Source: Bacteroidales bacterium
Lineage (GTDB): Bacteria > Bacteroidota > Bacteroidia > Bacteroidales > UBA932
Length of the DNA stretch: 64,000 nucleotides
NCBI GenBank assembly: GCA_016286385.1
Contig: JAEESO010000004.1
Coordinates: 62,001 to 126,000 of the forward strand
Direction: 5' to 3'
Positions 43,583 through 52,452 of this stretch are shown here, in pieces. Each line of letters starts with the position of its first letter. Position 1 is the stretch's first letter. Position numbers and translations under genes: made by a program. The notes under the pieces were generated by a model, which worked only from the letters and a program-made list of their open reading frames with translations, was not told the origin of the DNA and did not search any database.

Positions 43583-45067
43583 ATGAGTAAGAAATACGTC
43601 CTTGCCCTTGACCAGGGAACCAGTTCCTCCAGGGCTATCGTCTTTGACCACAACGGAAACATCTGCTCCAGCGCCCAGCAGGAGTTTACCCAGCATTTCC
43701 CCAAACCCGGCTGGGTGGAGCATGACCCTATGGAGATATGGTCATCAGAGGCCGCAGTCATTGCCCAGGCTATCTCCAAGATAGGTATCAACGGCCTTGA
43801 CATTGCGGGTATCGGCATTACAAACCAAAGGGAAACCACAATTGTGTGGGACGCAGAGACCGGCCTTCCCGTCTATAACGCCATAGTGTGGCAGGACCGC
43901 CGCACATCTGAGTTCTGCGACACCCTCAAGGCACAGGGCCTTGTGGAGAAGATCCGCCGTAAGACCGGCCTTATCATAGACGCCTATTTCTCCGGCACCA
44001 AGATCAAATGGATTCTTGACAACGTTCCAGGTGCACGTGAGAAGGCAAGTGCCGGCAAGCTCCGTTTTGGCACCGTGGATTCCTGGCTTGTGTGGCAGCT
44101 CACAAGGGGAGAGGTGCACATCACCGATGTGTCCAATGCCTCCCGTACCATGCTCTTCAACATAAACACCCTTGAGTGGGACCCTGAACTTCTGGACCTT
44201 CTGGACGTTCCGCTTTCCATGATGCCCAAGGTGTGCTCATCGTCAGAAGTTTATGGTTACACCAAAACCACCATCTTTGCCCACGAGGTCCCCATTTCCG
44301 GTATCGCCGGTGACCAGCAGGCCGCTCTCTTCGGCCAGATGTGCACCGCTCCCGGTTCCGTCAAGAACACCTATGGCACCGGATGCTTCCTCCTTATGAA
44401 TACCGGCAAGGAGCCCATCCTTTCCATGAACAACCTCCTTACTACGGTTGCCTGGAAGATAGGGGACACCGTGAATTACGCCCTGGAAGGCTCTATCTTC
44501 GTGGGCGGAAGCGTAGTGCAGTGGCTCCGTGACGGCCTTGGCGTAATCAAGAGCTCATCTGAGGTTGAAGCCCTTGCAGCATCCGTCCCGGACAACGGCG
44601 GCGTATACTTTGTGCCCGCTCTCACCGGTATGGGCGCCCCTTACTGGGACCAGTACGCACATGGCGTCATCTGCGGAATCACCCGCGGCACAACGGCAGC
44701 ACACATTGCACGTGCGGCCCTTGAGGGCATCGCATTCCAGACAATGGACATCGTCCGTGCTATGGAACGTGACGCAGGCGTAAAGTTGGCAGAACTCAAG
44801 GTGGACGGCGGTGCATCGGCCAATAACCTCATGATGCAGTTCCAGGCCGATGTCCTTGACACCACCGTAGTGCGTCCCCGCGTGGTTGAAACCACCGCTA
44901 TGGGCGCCGCATACCTTGCAGGCCTTGCAGTGGGCTTCTGGGGCTCCCTGGAGGAGATCAAGCAGCAGTGGCAGGCGGACCGTACATTCACTCCCACCGG
45001 CTCCGACATGACCGCTGCGCGTGAAGGCTGGGCCGATGCTATTTCAAGAACTATCAGCAAACAATAA
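43583..45067 (+). CDS. glpK: Glycerol kinase
   Basis: The 494-residue FGGY-family kinase phosphorylates glycerol to sn-glycerol-3-phosphate with ATP. Clear landmarks: N-terminal [20 protein letters not shown] (ATPase fold), [27 protein letters not shown], the FGGY-type C-domain with [11 protein letters not shown] and [18 protein letters not shown]. Length is typical. It is followed two bases later by glpF, so uptake and phosphorylation are coupled. The upstream hairpin suggests control by readthrough. Confidence 0.97.
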   Translation: MSKKYVLALDQGTSSSRAIVFDHNGNICSSAQQEFTQHFPKPGWVEHDPMEIWSSEAAVIAQAISKIGINGLDIAGIGITNQRETTIVWDAETGLPVYNAIVWQDRRTSEFCDTLKAQGLVEKIRRKTGLIIDAYFSGTKIKWILDNVPGAREKASAGKLRFGTVDSWLVWQLTRGEVHITDVSNASRTMLFNINTLEWDPELLDLLDVPLSMMPKVCSSSEVYGYTKTTIFAHEVPISGIAGDQQAALFGQMCTAPGSVKNTYGTGCFLLMNTGKEPILSMNNLLTTVAWKIGDTVNYALEGSIFVGGSVVQWLRDGLGVIKSSSEVEALAASVPDNGGVYFVPALTGMGAPYWDQYAHGVICGITRGTTAAHIARAALEGIAFQTMDIVRAMERDAGVKLAELKVDGGASANNLMMQFQADVLDTTVVRPRVVETTAMGAAYLAGLAVGFWGSLEEIKQQWQADRTFTPTGSDMTAAREGWADAISRTISKQ

Positions 45068-45069
45068 CT

Positions 45070-45810
45070 ATGAATCCCGCATTTATATTTGAATTTATCG
45101 GCACACTGGTGCTGGTGCTGCTGGGCGACGGCGTCTGCGCAGCATGTTCCCTCAATAAGAGTAAGGCAAAAGGCGCCGGCTGGGTGGTGATTACCCTTGG
45201 CTGGGGCCTTGCCGTGATGATGGGTGTCCTCATTGCAGGTCCCTCTTCCGGCGCTCACCTCAACCCCGCCGTAACCCTTGGTCTTGCCATTGCCGGCAAG
45301 TTTGGCTGGGACCTTGTGCTTGGCTATATCGTAGCCCAGATGCTGGGCGGTTTTGTGGGCGCAGTGCTTGTGTGGCTGTTCTACAAGGACCACTACAAGG
45401 CCACCGCTTCTGAGCCTGACACCATGCTTGGCACATTCTGCACCATGCCTGCAATTGCAAATCCCTGGAGGAACTTCCTCTCTGAGGTCATTGCAACCTG
45501 CGTTCTGGTGTTTGTTATCCTTGCCATCGGCACTCAGGGCAATGCCTTCCAGGTGGGCCCCGTGAGCGCTTCAACTGGCGCTATCGGCTCATGGCCCGTA
45601 ACCTGCCTCATCATGTCCCTGGGTATGTCCCTAGGCGCAACCACGGGTTATGCACTTAACCCCGCCCGTGACCTCAGTCCCCGCTGCGCTCACGCCATCC
45701 TTCCCATCGAGGGCAAGGGCGCAAGCGGCTGGTGGTACAGCTGGGTTCCCGTCTGTGGCCCTATGACCGGCGCCGCCCTGGCTGCAGGCCTCTTCCTTCT
45801 GGTTTTCTAG
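45070..45810 (+). CDS. glpF: Glycerol facilitator (aquaglyceroporin)
   Basis: The 246-residue MIP-family channel has six membrane helices and two NPA half-helices: GAHLNPAVTLGLA and GYALNPARDLSPR. The Asp after the second NPAR is the mark of glycerol-conducting members rather than strict water channels. It admits glycerol across the inner membrane for GlpK. It lies two bases after glpK. A palindromic repeat in the 117-base convergent gap probably ends its transcript. Confidence 0.95.
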   Translation: MNPAFIFEFIGTLVLVLLGDGVCAACSLNKSKAKGAGWVVITLGWGLAVMMGVLIAGPSSGAHLNPAVTLGLAIAGKFGWDLVLGYIVAQMLGGFVGAVLVWLFYKDHYKATASEPDTMLGTFCTMPAIANPWRNFLSEVIATCVLVFVILAIGTQGNAFQVGPVSASTGAIGSWPVTCLIMSLGMSLGATTGYALNPARDLSPRCAHAILPIEGKGASGWWYSWVPVCGPMTGAALAAGLFLLVF

Positions 45811-45852
45811 CCCTGGCGCATATCTCACTGATAGTGAGTTGTTTATGAAACA

Positions 45853-45878
45853 TCGGGTGCACCTGCAGGTGCACCCGA
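45853..45878. repeat. 26-base palindrome, copy 2 of the 32125 element
   Basis: Perfect palindrome centred on CTGCAG with the same core and the same right flank (GACTTTG-GTAAGTG pattern) as the copy at 32125-32158. It lies between the convergent glpF and glpT genes. Confidence 0.85.
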
Positions 45879-45927
45879 CTTTGTGTAAGTGGCTTGTATT
45901 TAGCGAGTTACGTGCCAGCGGCAAGCG

Positions 45928-47301
45928 TTAGCTTTTTCTCTCTTCCTTAAGGGTGAGGCCCATGAAGAGCATGGAGAGGATGCAGGCGGCGATGAGCAGC
46001 ACAAACGTGGAGTTCCAGCCCATGGACTGAGCCACAAGGCCAAGGATCCAGTTGGCAAGGAGGAAGGTCCCGAAGAAGTAGCCGAAAAAGCCCGTAAGGC
46101 CCGCGGCAGTGCCTGCGGCGTTCTTTGGAGCCAGATCCAGCGCCTGTACGCCAATGAGCATCACGGGGCCGTAGATGAAGAATCCAATGCCGATAAGGCA
46201 GATCATAACCACTGTGATGTTGTCCATGAACTGCCAGTAGAGCACCACGAACACCAGCACAAGCGCCATGAAGATGATGGTGGGAAGGGCGCGGCGGCCA
46301 TGGAAAACCTTGTCTGAGAGCCATCCGCAGATGATAGTCCCGGGGATGGCGGCAAATTCATAGGCGGAATATGCCCAGCCCATGGACTTGATGTCTATGC
46401 CTTTTTCCGTAAGGAGGGTAGGGGCCCAGTCAAGGCAGCCGTAGCGTACCATATACACAAAGGCGTTGGCAAGGGCTATGAACCAGAGGAACTTGTTGTT
46501 AAGGACGTACTTGAAGAAGATATCTTTTGCCGATAACGTCTCTTCATGCTTTTCTGAATAGTTCTTGGGGTAGTCATTGCGCCAGGCCTCCACGGACTGC
46601 AGGCCGCAGGACTGAGGGGTATCACGCAGAAGCATGAAGGCAAGCACGGCAATCAGAAGCGCCACTGCTGCCGGGAAAGCAAATGTGCCGATGAGGAAGT
46701 AAAGTTCCGTGTGGGCGCCGTAGAACCAGCTTCCGAACCAGATGGCGCCGTATGTGGCCATAAGGCCCACCAGGCCGCCGCCAACGTTATGGGCGCAGTT
46801 CCAGATGCTCATCATGGTGCCGCGCTCCCCGGGAGAGAACCAGTGAGTCATGACGCGGCCGCAGGGAGGCCAGCCCATGCCGTTGAACCAGCCCACGCAG
46901 GCATTCAGGATACCCATCACAACAATTGCAAGGGCCTTGTTATCGGCCCCTAAATACTTGATGGGGATTATCATGAAGGCCATTGACAGGGCGCTGAGGA
47001 TAAGGCCGAGGGGAAGGAAAACACGTGCGTTTGAGCGGTCGCTGACGCTTCCCATCAGGAATTTTGAAAGGGCGTATGCGGCAGCGTTGATACCAAGCAC
47101 AAAGCCAAGCTCCGCCTTCTGGAACCCCAGGGGCGCCATGAAGGGGATGGCCAGGGAAAGGTTCTTACGCACCAGGTAAAAACCGGCATAGCCGATGAAT
47201 GCGCCAAGGAATACCTGAAGGCGCATGCGTTTGTATTTTGCATCTGCTTCCGGGCCGGTCTGGGCGGGGAGGTAGGCGGGTTGACGAAGGAAACTGAGCA
47301 T
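45928..47301 (-). CDS. glpT: Glycerol-3-phosphate transporter GlpT (MFS)
   Basis: The 457-residue organophosphate:phosphate antiporter of the major facilitator superfamily has 12 predicted helices. Residues 25-60 (RMRLQVFLGAFIGYAGFYLVRKNLSLAIPFM) contain the Arg of the phosphate site (YLVRKN), and the NGMGWPPCGRVMTHWFS loop is typical of GlpT/UhpT. Its ATG overlaps the last base of the glycerophosphodiesterase stop codon. It imports glycerol-3-phosphate released in the periplasm by GlpQ. Confidence 0.94.
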   Translation of the reverse strand: MLSFLRQPAYLPAQTGPEADAKYKRMRLQVFLGAFIGYAGFYLVRKNLSLAIPFMAPLGFQKAELGFVLGINAAAYALSKFLMGSVSDRSNARVFLPLGLILSALSMAFMIIPIKYLGADNKALAIVVMGILNACVGWFNGMGWPPCGRVMTHWFSPGERGTMMSIWNCAHNVGGGLVGLMATYGAIWFGSWFYGAHTELYFLIGTFAFPAAVALLIAVLAFMLLRDTPQSCGLQSVEAWRNDYPKNYSEKHEETLSAKDIFFKYVLNNKFLWFIALANAFVYMVRYGCLDWAPTLLTEKGIDIKSMGWAYSAYEFAAIPGTIICGWLSDKVFHGRRALPTIIFMALVLVFVVLYWQFMDNITVVMICLIGIGFFIYGPVMLIGVQALDLAPKNAAGTAAGLTGFFGYFFGTFLLANWILGLVAQSMGWNSTFVLLIAACILSMLFMGLTLKEERKS

Positions 47302-48182
47302 TATCTTACTACTTCAATCAGACGGTCCGGATAGTTGGAGATGATGGCTTCCACGCCGCACTTTACCATACGGCGCATCTCGGCCTTGCTGTCTACGGTC
47401 CAGGGAACTACTCCAATGCCGTGAGAATGGCACCAGGCAACGTTTTTCTTGGTGACAACGTGGGATTCCGGGCTCCACCACTGAGGCACGAAGTCAAGGT
47501 TCTGGAGGAGCTTTTCAATGTTGCCGCCGTCAAAGGGCTCAGTGAGGTAGGAAAGGGTTACCTCAGGCCATTTCTCATGGATGTAGTTGAGGGCGCGGGT
47601 GTCAAAACTCTGGACTGTGAGCCTGTCTCCAAGGTTCTTTGAAAGGAGGAGGGGAATGCAGACGTCGCAGAAAGTCTTGTAATCCGGCCACAGCGTGCCT
47701 TCTCCTTCATCATCTACGGACTTTATCTCAATGTTGTAGTTCACGGGGCTCTTGGCGTAGCTTTCCGTGAAATCTATGAGCTCCGATGCCAGGGGCTTTG
47801 ACACTGCAAGCTTCACCTGGTCTGGCCAGCGGTCTACGTGCCTCAGGCCTACATCGTACCTGGCAATGCTGTCGTAGGGCATTGTGAAGAGGTATTCCTT
47901 GGGATCTCCCTTCTTTACAAGTGAACCGTCCGGGCGTGTGGAATAACGCTCATGGAAGTAAGGATCATGGGAAACCACCACCTGGAGGTCTGATGACAGA
48001 TGGAGGTCGAACTCCAGGGTATTCACGTCCATGTCCAGGGCGTTTTTCATTGCGGGGATGGTGTTCTCCGGATACAGTCCGGCGCCTCCGCGGTGGGCCT
48101 GTACGTCAATGGGGCCGTGAGGGGCCGATGTGCCGCATGATACTGCAGCCACAATCACAATGGGAAGAAGAAGTTTTTTCAT
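47301..48182 (-). CDS. glpQ: Glycerophosphodiester phosphodiesterase lipoprotein
   Basis: The protein has 293 residues from the ATG at 48182. It is a lipoprotein (A-V-S-C, Cys16) with the GDPD TIM barrel: QAHRGGAGLYPENTIPAMKNAL contains the HR..G...PENT catalytic motif, then LEFDLHLSSD with the Glu and Asp metal ligands, HDPYF, and EIKS. It hydrolyses glycerophosphodiesters from membrane lipids to glycerol-3-phosphate outside the cytosol. Only one base separates it from the end of glpC, and it overlaps glpT, so it is part of the glpABC-Q-T operon. Confidence 0.94.
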   Translation of the reverse strand: MKKLLLPIVIVAAVSCGTSAPHGPIDVQAHRGGAGLYPENTIPAMKNALDMDVNTLEFDLHLSSDLQVVVSHDPYFHERYSTRPDGSLVKKGDPKEYLFTMPYDSIARYDVGLRHVDRWPDQVKLAVSKPLASELIDFTESYAKSPVNYNIEIKSVDDEGEGTLWPDYKTFCDVCIPLLLSKNLGDRLTVQSFDTRALNYIHEKWPEVTLSYLTEPFDGGNIEKLLQNLDFVPQWWSPESHVVTKKNVAWCHSHGIGVVPWTVDSKAEMRRMVKCGVEAIISNYPDRLIEVVR

Positions 48183-48183
48183 A

Positions 48184-49398
48184 TTACTCAAGAGCTTCTG
48201 CTAAAATTGATATTGGATTCATAACCGTGTAGCCTGTGCTCATCTCTATCTGCCATTTGCAGGTTTCGCAGTCGCAGGCAACGACGTCAGGGTTGACGTT
48301 CTTTATCTGGTCAAAAAGGGCGGCACCAATGGCCTGGGAGGCCTCATAGTTCTCCTTTTTGAAGCCGTAGGTGCCGGCTATGCCGCAGCAGGCCGATTCA
48401 AGTAGCGTGAACTCCACGCCGGGAATCATCCTCAGGAGTTTCTCCGTGAAAACGCCCCATCCAAGCTTTTCCATATGGCAGGGGACGTGGTAGGCTACCT
48501 TCTTGTGGTAATCGGCCTTGAACTTAAGTGTAGCGCCTTTTTCAAGCTTTTCGAAGATGAAGCGGACGGCCATCTGGATGGCGTCCCTCACCTCTGAATT
48601 GTCCACTCCAAGTAGATTGGGGTATTCATCCCTGAGGGTGAGCGTGCAGGTGGATGATGTAGTGATGACTTTAAGGCCGGCGTCAACGGCTTTTTTAAGA
48701 ACCTCAACATTATGCGTAGCCTGCTTTGTGGCCTGCTTTGAAAGGCCGTTTGTGATGAGGGCTATTCCGCAGCATTTTTCCTTGTCAAGAAGCTGTACGC
48801 CAACGCCAAGGGCATTGAGAACCTTCACAAGGTCCTTTCCCAGCTGGGGATAGTTGTAATTCACAAAGCAGCCGTGGAAATATGCCACCTGCTCAGGGAA
48901 AGCGGCCTGCTCCTTGCGGCGGCGCTTAAGCCAGCCCTCGAAGCTGCGGGCGCTGTATTTTGGGAAGGTGCGGTGACGGTCAATTGCAAACGTCCAGTCA
49001 AGGGCCTGCTTGGTGACGCCAAGGCCCGTGACGCCGTTCACAATGGGGGCAAACGGACGCGCCATTGTGCCCATGAAATCAGTATTGGCAAGCATCACGT
49101 CACGGAGCTTTGGAGGCTGTTTCTCATACTTTATGCGCGCGCTCTGTATAAGATCGGCCACATCCACCCCTGACGGGCAGGCTACCTCGCAACGTTTGCA
49201 ATTGAGGCAGTACTTGAGGGCATAATTGAAGAAGTAGGGGTCCTTTAGGCGCAGGCGCTCTCCGTCAGGCCCGGCCTGCTTGGGACCGGGGTAGAGGGGA
49301 TTCACCTGCAGCACCGGGCAGTATGCCGTGCACACCGTGCACTTCATGCATTCCTCAAAATTGTGGGAGCTGGAAGTATATTCCTGGAGTTTTGCCAT
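48184..49398 (-). CDS. glpC: Anaerobic glycerol-3-phosphate dehydrogenase subunit C
   Basis: The 404-residue iron-sulfur subunit anchors GlpAB to the membrane and passes electrons to quinone. Two C-x2-C-x2-C-x3-C motifs are present (CMKCTVCTAYC starting at residue 17, and CLNCKRCEVACPSG), followed by two Cys-rich CCG domains (KCCGIALI and ACCGIAGTYG). Length matches GlpC (about 400). It ends one base before glpQ and begins two bases after glpB. Confidence 0.96.
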   Translation of the reverse strand: MAKLQEYTSSSHNFEECMKCTVCTAYCPVLQVNPLYPGPKQAGPDGERLRLKDPYFFNYALKYCLNCKRCEVACPSGVDVADLIQSARIKYEKQPPKLRDVMLANTDFMGTMARPFAPIVNGVTGLGVTKQALDWTFAIDRHRTFPKYSARSFEGWLKRRRKEQAAFPEQVAYFHGCFVNYNYPQLGKDLVKVLNALGVGVQLLDKEKCCGIALITNGLSKQATKQATHNVEVLKKAVDAGLKVITTSSTCTLTLRDEYPNLLGVDNSEVRDAIQMAVRFIFEKLEKGATLKFKADYHKKVAYHVPCHMEKLGWGVFTEKLLRMIPGVEFTLLESACCGIAGTYGFKKENYEASQAIGAALFDQIKNVNPDVVACDCETCKWQIEMSTGYTVMNPISILAEALE

Positions 49399-49400
49399 GT

Positions 49401-50522
49401 CTATTTCAAGATTTGATCTACGGCTGCGAAAGCGCTGTTGATTGCCATTCCGGCGGCCGATCCGAATTCCGTACGGGTGGCGCCAAGGACGGAGCCTATT
49501 GCAAAGAGATTCTGAAGGGGAGCACCCTCACGGAAACCGTGAAGATTATCATCTGTTTTTACGCCGTAACCCATATAGGGCTGGTCTCCGGCAAAGGATG
49601 GATTGTACCAGTCGTTGCGGTCCGGGGCGCTTTCCACATCCAGGCCGAACACGGGTTCTGACACCTCAAAAGGATTAGTCCTGAGGCCCTTGGAGAAGTA
49701 TCCGCCAGTTGCCAGGATAAACCATTTGCCCTCAATGTAATGGGAGTCCAGATTGCGTGTGACTATGCTGTGGACAACGCCCTGATGGATGTGGGCCTCA
49801 AGGGCCTCATCACCTGCCAGGAAAGTGCCTCCAAGCACCTCAAAACGGCGTTTGAGGAGCATCTGGGTGCGAATTCCAGGGACGGACGGAGGCATGGTTC
49901 CGGCAAATACCACCTGGGCGGGAATGCCCTGGCGGATGCGGCTGGGAACGGAAGGGTCCAGAAGGCCGAAGACCTGCGGCAGGACCACTGTGTCTTCATC
50001 CTTCAGGAGCACGCGAACCTCCTGAACCACTTTCTCCCACACGCGGTCCATCTTGCGGGCAATCTGGACAGAGCGCATCTCTGAGGGAGAGAGCTGTAGC
50101 TGCTCCAGCTCCGGCAGTGATATAAAGCGTATGCGGCATTCCATACCCTCCTTTTCAAGGCCATCGGCAAGGAAGGAGGAGAAGAAGTCGTGATAGCCGA
50201 GGAAATTGACTACAAGGGCTTTGCGGCCGATTTTTGGGCCGTCAAAAAGACTTATGTCTTCAAGTGACAGGGCGCTTGGGCGGAAGGTGCCAAGGGGCAT
50301 AAGGCGTACGCCCTCCTTGTAATGTACGTGGATTCCGGCTTCCTGGAAAAGGGTGGAAAGCCTGGCATCAGGTGACTTGAGGCTCTCAAACGATCCGGAG
50401 AAGAAGTGCAGGGCGTTCTGGCCGCCCGATATTATGGCCGTAGAAAGACCGGCTTTCTGAAGGCTTATGCCCGCCACCATTCCGGCAAGGCCGCCACCTA
50501 CGATAACGACGTCAAATTTCAT
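49401..50522 (-). CDS. glpB: Anaerobic glycerol-3-phosphate dehydrogenase subunit B
   Basis: The 373-residue flavoprotein subunit has an N-terminal dinucleotide-binding motif (DVVIVGGGLAGMVAG) and the GlpB-specific GQNALHFFSGSFESL segment. A late FAIGSVLGATRTEFGSAAGMAINSAFAA closes the FAD site. It works with GlpA to oxidise glycerol-3-phosphate to dihydroxyacetone phosphate under anaerobic conditions. It starts within the last codons of glpA (overlap of 4 bases). Confidence 0.94.
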   Translation of the reverse strand: MKFDVVIVGGGLAGMVAGISLQKAGLSTAIISGGQNALHFFSGSFESLKSPDARLSTLFQEAGIHVHYKEGVRLMPLGTFRPSALSLEDISLFDGPKIGRKALVVNFLGYHDFFSSFLADGLEKEGMECRIRFISLPELEQLQLSPSEMRSVQIARKMDRVWEKVVQEVRVLLKDEDTVVLPQVFGLLDPSVPSRIRQGIPAQVVFAGTMPPSVPGIRTQMLLKRRFEVLGGTFLAGDEALEAHIHQGVVHSIVTRNLDSHYIEGKWFILATGGYFSKGLRTNPFEVSEPVFGLDVESAPDRNDWYNPSFAGDQPYMGYGVKTDDNLHGFREGAPLQNLFAIGSVLGATRTEFGSAAGMAINSAFAAVDQILK

Positions 50523-52111
50523 AGGCCTAGTACATGTTTATAAACCCACTGAGTGTATTCCGCTTCACGGAGAGTGTCTCCCCAGCCGATGGGGAAGTTG
50601 CCCTTCCAGCGCTCCTGGAGGAAATCGGCAAGGTCTTTCCTCTCCCTCTCTATGCAGCCGTGGGCCTTAGCAAGGAGGCCGGCTGCCCGGCAGGCGCAGA
50701 ACTCTCCCTGGCAGGTGCCCATCCCAACGCGCGTGCGCCGGCGAAGATCAGTAAGGGTGCTTACCTCCAGGCGGTCTATTGCGGCGTTGATCTCACCAAC
50801 GGACACTTCCTCGCATTCGCAGATGAGGGCGTCGTCACGGCGGTCTCCGGTGCGGAGGCGTGACGCCCTTGTGCCCATCCTGGAGGCCGCAGCCTTCTGG
50901 GCCGATGAAGGGGCTTCCCATATTTTCTGGGCCACCGCTTCATAGGATTTTTCCTCACTTCCGGGAAGGGGAGTGGTGGCGGTTTCGCAGGGCTTGTCAA
51001 TGCCAAGCTTCTGGCAAACCGCATTGGTTGCGATCTCTGCCATAAGCCTGTAAGTCATGAGCTTACCGCCAGTGATTGTGATGAATCCTTTAAGTCCGTC
51101 ACGGACCTCATGATCCAGGCACACGATACCGCGGGAGATGTTTCGGCCGGTAGGGTCGTCATCGGCACTGACAAGCGGCCGGACACCGGCATATGCGCGA
51201 AGTATCCTGGTGGATGAAAGCGACGGCGCAAGCTTTGCGCCTTCCGTTATGAGGAGGGTCACTTCATCCGGCGTTACGGCAACGTGGTCGCATTCCTCAA
51301 AGGGGATGCGGGTGGACGTTGTTCCAATGACGCAGACAGTGTCTCCTGGCACAAGGATATCGGCATTGGAAGGCTTCCTGCAGCGGTTTATCACCATATT
51401 GTTCACCCTGTGCGCAAAGATGAGGAGCGCGCCCTTTGCGGGGTACATTCCCACGTTTACGCCGGCAAGGGAGGCAATGCCGTGGCCCCAGATTCCGCAG
51501 GCGTTGACGGTGACGGGAGCGTAATAATCGGCCTCCTCTCCTGTAATATTGCGGGTATGCACGCCGATGATGGCGTCTCCCTCACGGATAAAGCCTGTGA
51601 CCTCTGTCTGGAGGCGCACCTGGCCGCCGTGAAGCTTTGCGTCCAGCATGTTGGCGGCGCAGAGGCGGAATGGATCCACGCTGCCGTCCGGGACGCGTAC
51701 GGCGCCTATGAGGGCGGGATTCACGGAAGGCTCAAGCCTTCTGGCAAGGTCCGGGTCAATTATTTCTGCGTTGATACCCGCGTTCTGGCATGCCTGGACA
51801 AAGGTTTGCTGGTATGCAAGGTCATCTTCCGGGAGGGTGATGAAAAGGCCGTCGGTCTCATCTATGCAGTGGGCCGCGATGCGCCTCAGGATCATATTTT
51901 CCTCTATGCATTCCCGGGCCGATTCAGCATCATTCACCGCATAGCGCGCGCCGCTGTGAAGGAGGCCGTGGTTACGGCCCGTAGCGCCTGTGGCAATGTC
52001 TGAACGCTCAATAAGCAGGGTCCTGAGGCCTCTCATGGCGCAGTCTCTCTGCGTTCCGGCCCCGGTGATGCCACCGCCTATGATAATTACGTCAAATTCG
52101 TTTGGCTTCAT
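50519..52111 (-). CDS. glpA: Anaerobic glycerol-3-phosphate dehydrogenase subunit A
   Basis: The protein has 530 residues from the ATG at 52111; upstream in-frame codons run into the promoter. The FAD-dependent catalytic subunit has DVIIIGGGITGAGTQRDCAMRG, TGRNHGLLHSGARYA and a C-terminal BFD-like [2Fe-2S] domain with four Cys (ICECEEV and GTCQGEFCACRAAG). It leads the operon glpA-glpB-glpC-glpQ-glpT, all overlapping or within two bases. Together these genes degrade lipid-derived glycerophosphodiesters anaerobically. Confidence 0.96.
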   Translation of the reverse strand: MKPNEFDVIIIGGGITGAGTQRDCAMRGLRTLLIERSDIATGATGRNHGLLHSGARYAVNDAESARECIEENMILRRIAAHCIDETDGLFITLPEDDLAYQQTFVQACQNAGINAEIIDPDLARRLEPSVNPALIGAVRVPDGSVDPFRLCAANMLDAKLHGGQVRLQTEVTGFIREGDAIIGVHTRNITGEEADYYAPVTVNACGIWGHGIASLAGVNVGMYPAKGALLIFAHRVNNMVINRCRKPSNADILVPGDTVCVIGTTSTRIPFEECDHVAVTPDEVTLLITEGAKLAPSLSSTRILRAYAGVRPLVSADDDPTGRNISRGIVCLDHEVRDGLKGFITITGGKLMTYRLMAEIATNAVCQKLGIDKPCETATTPLPGSEEKSYEAVAQKIWEAPSSAQKAAASRMGTRASRLRTGDRRDDALICECEEVSVGEINAAIDRLEVSTLTDLRRRTRVGMGTCQGEFCACRAAGLLAKAHGCIERERKDLADFLQERWKGNFPIGWGDTLREAEYTQWVYKHVLGL

Positions 52112-52133
52112 AGTTTGAAGTGTTACTATCACG

Positions 52134-52164
52134 CAAATTTAATCAATTTCCCTCACCCCTGCAA
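52134..52164 (-). promoter_or_regulatory. glpABC-QT promoter
   Basis: On the minus strand, TTG (52162-52164), a 20-base spacer and TAAATTTG (52134-52141), 22 bases before the glpA ATG. Confidence 0.65.
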
Positions 52165-52229
52165 CCCCCATCTGGCGTTTTCCCCCGTTGGTGTGGCGTA
52201 ACTATCAGACTGCCAGCCTTTTACAGAAT

Positions 52230-52257
52230 GTTTTACCATTACCGGTTTTGGTAAAAC
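52230..52257. promoter_or_regulatory. 28-base operator-like palindrome in the glpA / amylase divergent region
   Basis: Perfect 9-base arms GTTTTACCA and TGGTAAAAC enclose a centre with the palindrome ACCGGT; only two base pairs are mismatched. The whole 340-base gap between glpA and the amylase gene otherwise holds only the two promoters. A central CG with symmetric arms is typical of LacI-type operators; the regulator is not in the window. Confidence 0.55.
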
Positions 52258-52408
52258 AATTTGCAATTCACTAATAATCAGGCACTTACGTTCCACCATC
52301 CCGCGGCCGCGCCTGCATACGGGCACACATATGACGAATGGGTGAGTTTTGGGAGCAAAGGTATACTTTTAAGGGATGAACGGGATAGAAACAATACTTT
52401 GTATTGAG

Positions 52409-52416
52409 TAACTTTG
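52409..52416 (+). promoter_or_regulatory. Predicted -7 box for the amylase-fimbrillin operon
   Basis: TAACTTTG, 36 bases before the ATG at 52453. No TTTG or TTG is found at -33, which suggests dependence on an activator. Confidence 0.5.
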
Positions 52417-52452
52417 TAAACCATAATTATGTAACAACCAAAACAGAACCAA

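Noticed and set aside
52142..52452. A small RNA or missed gene in the 340-base glpA/amylase gap
   Set aside because: No open frame with a plausible start, no terminator hairpin and no family-like structure; only promoters and the palindrome are supported.
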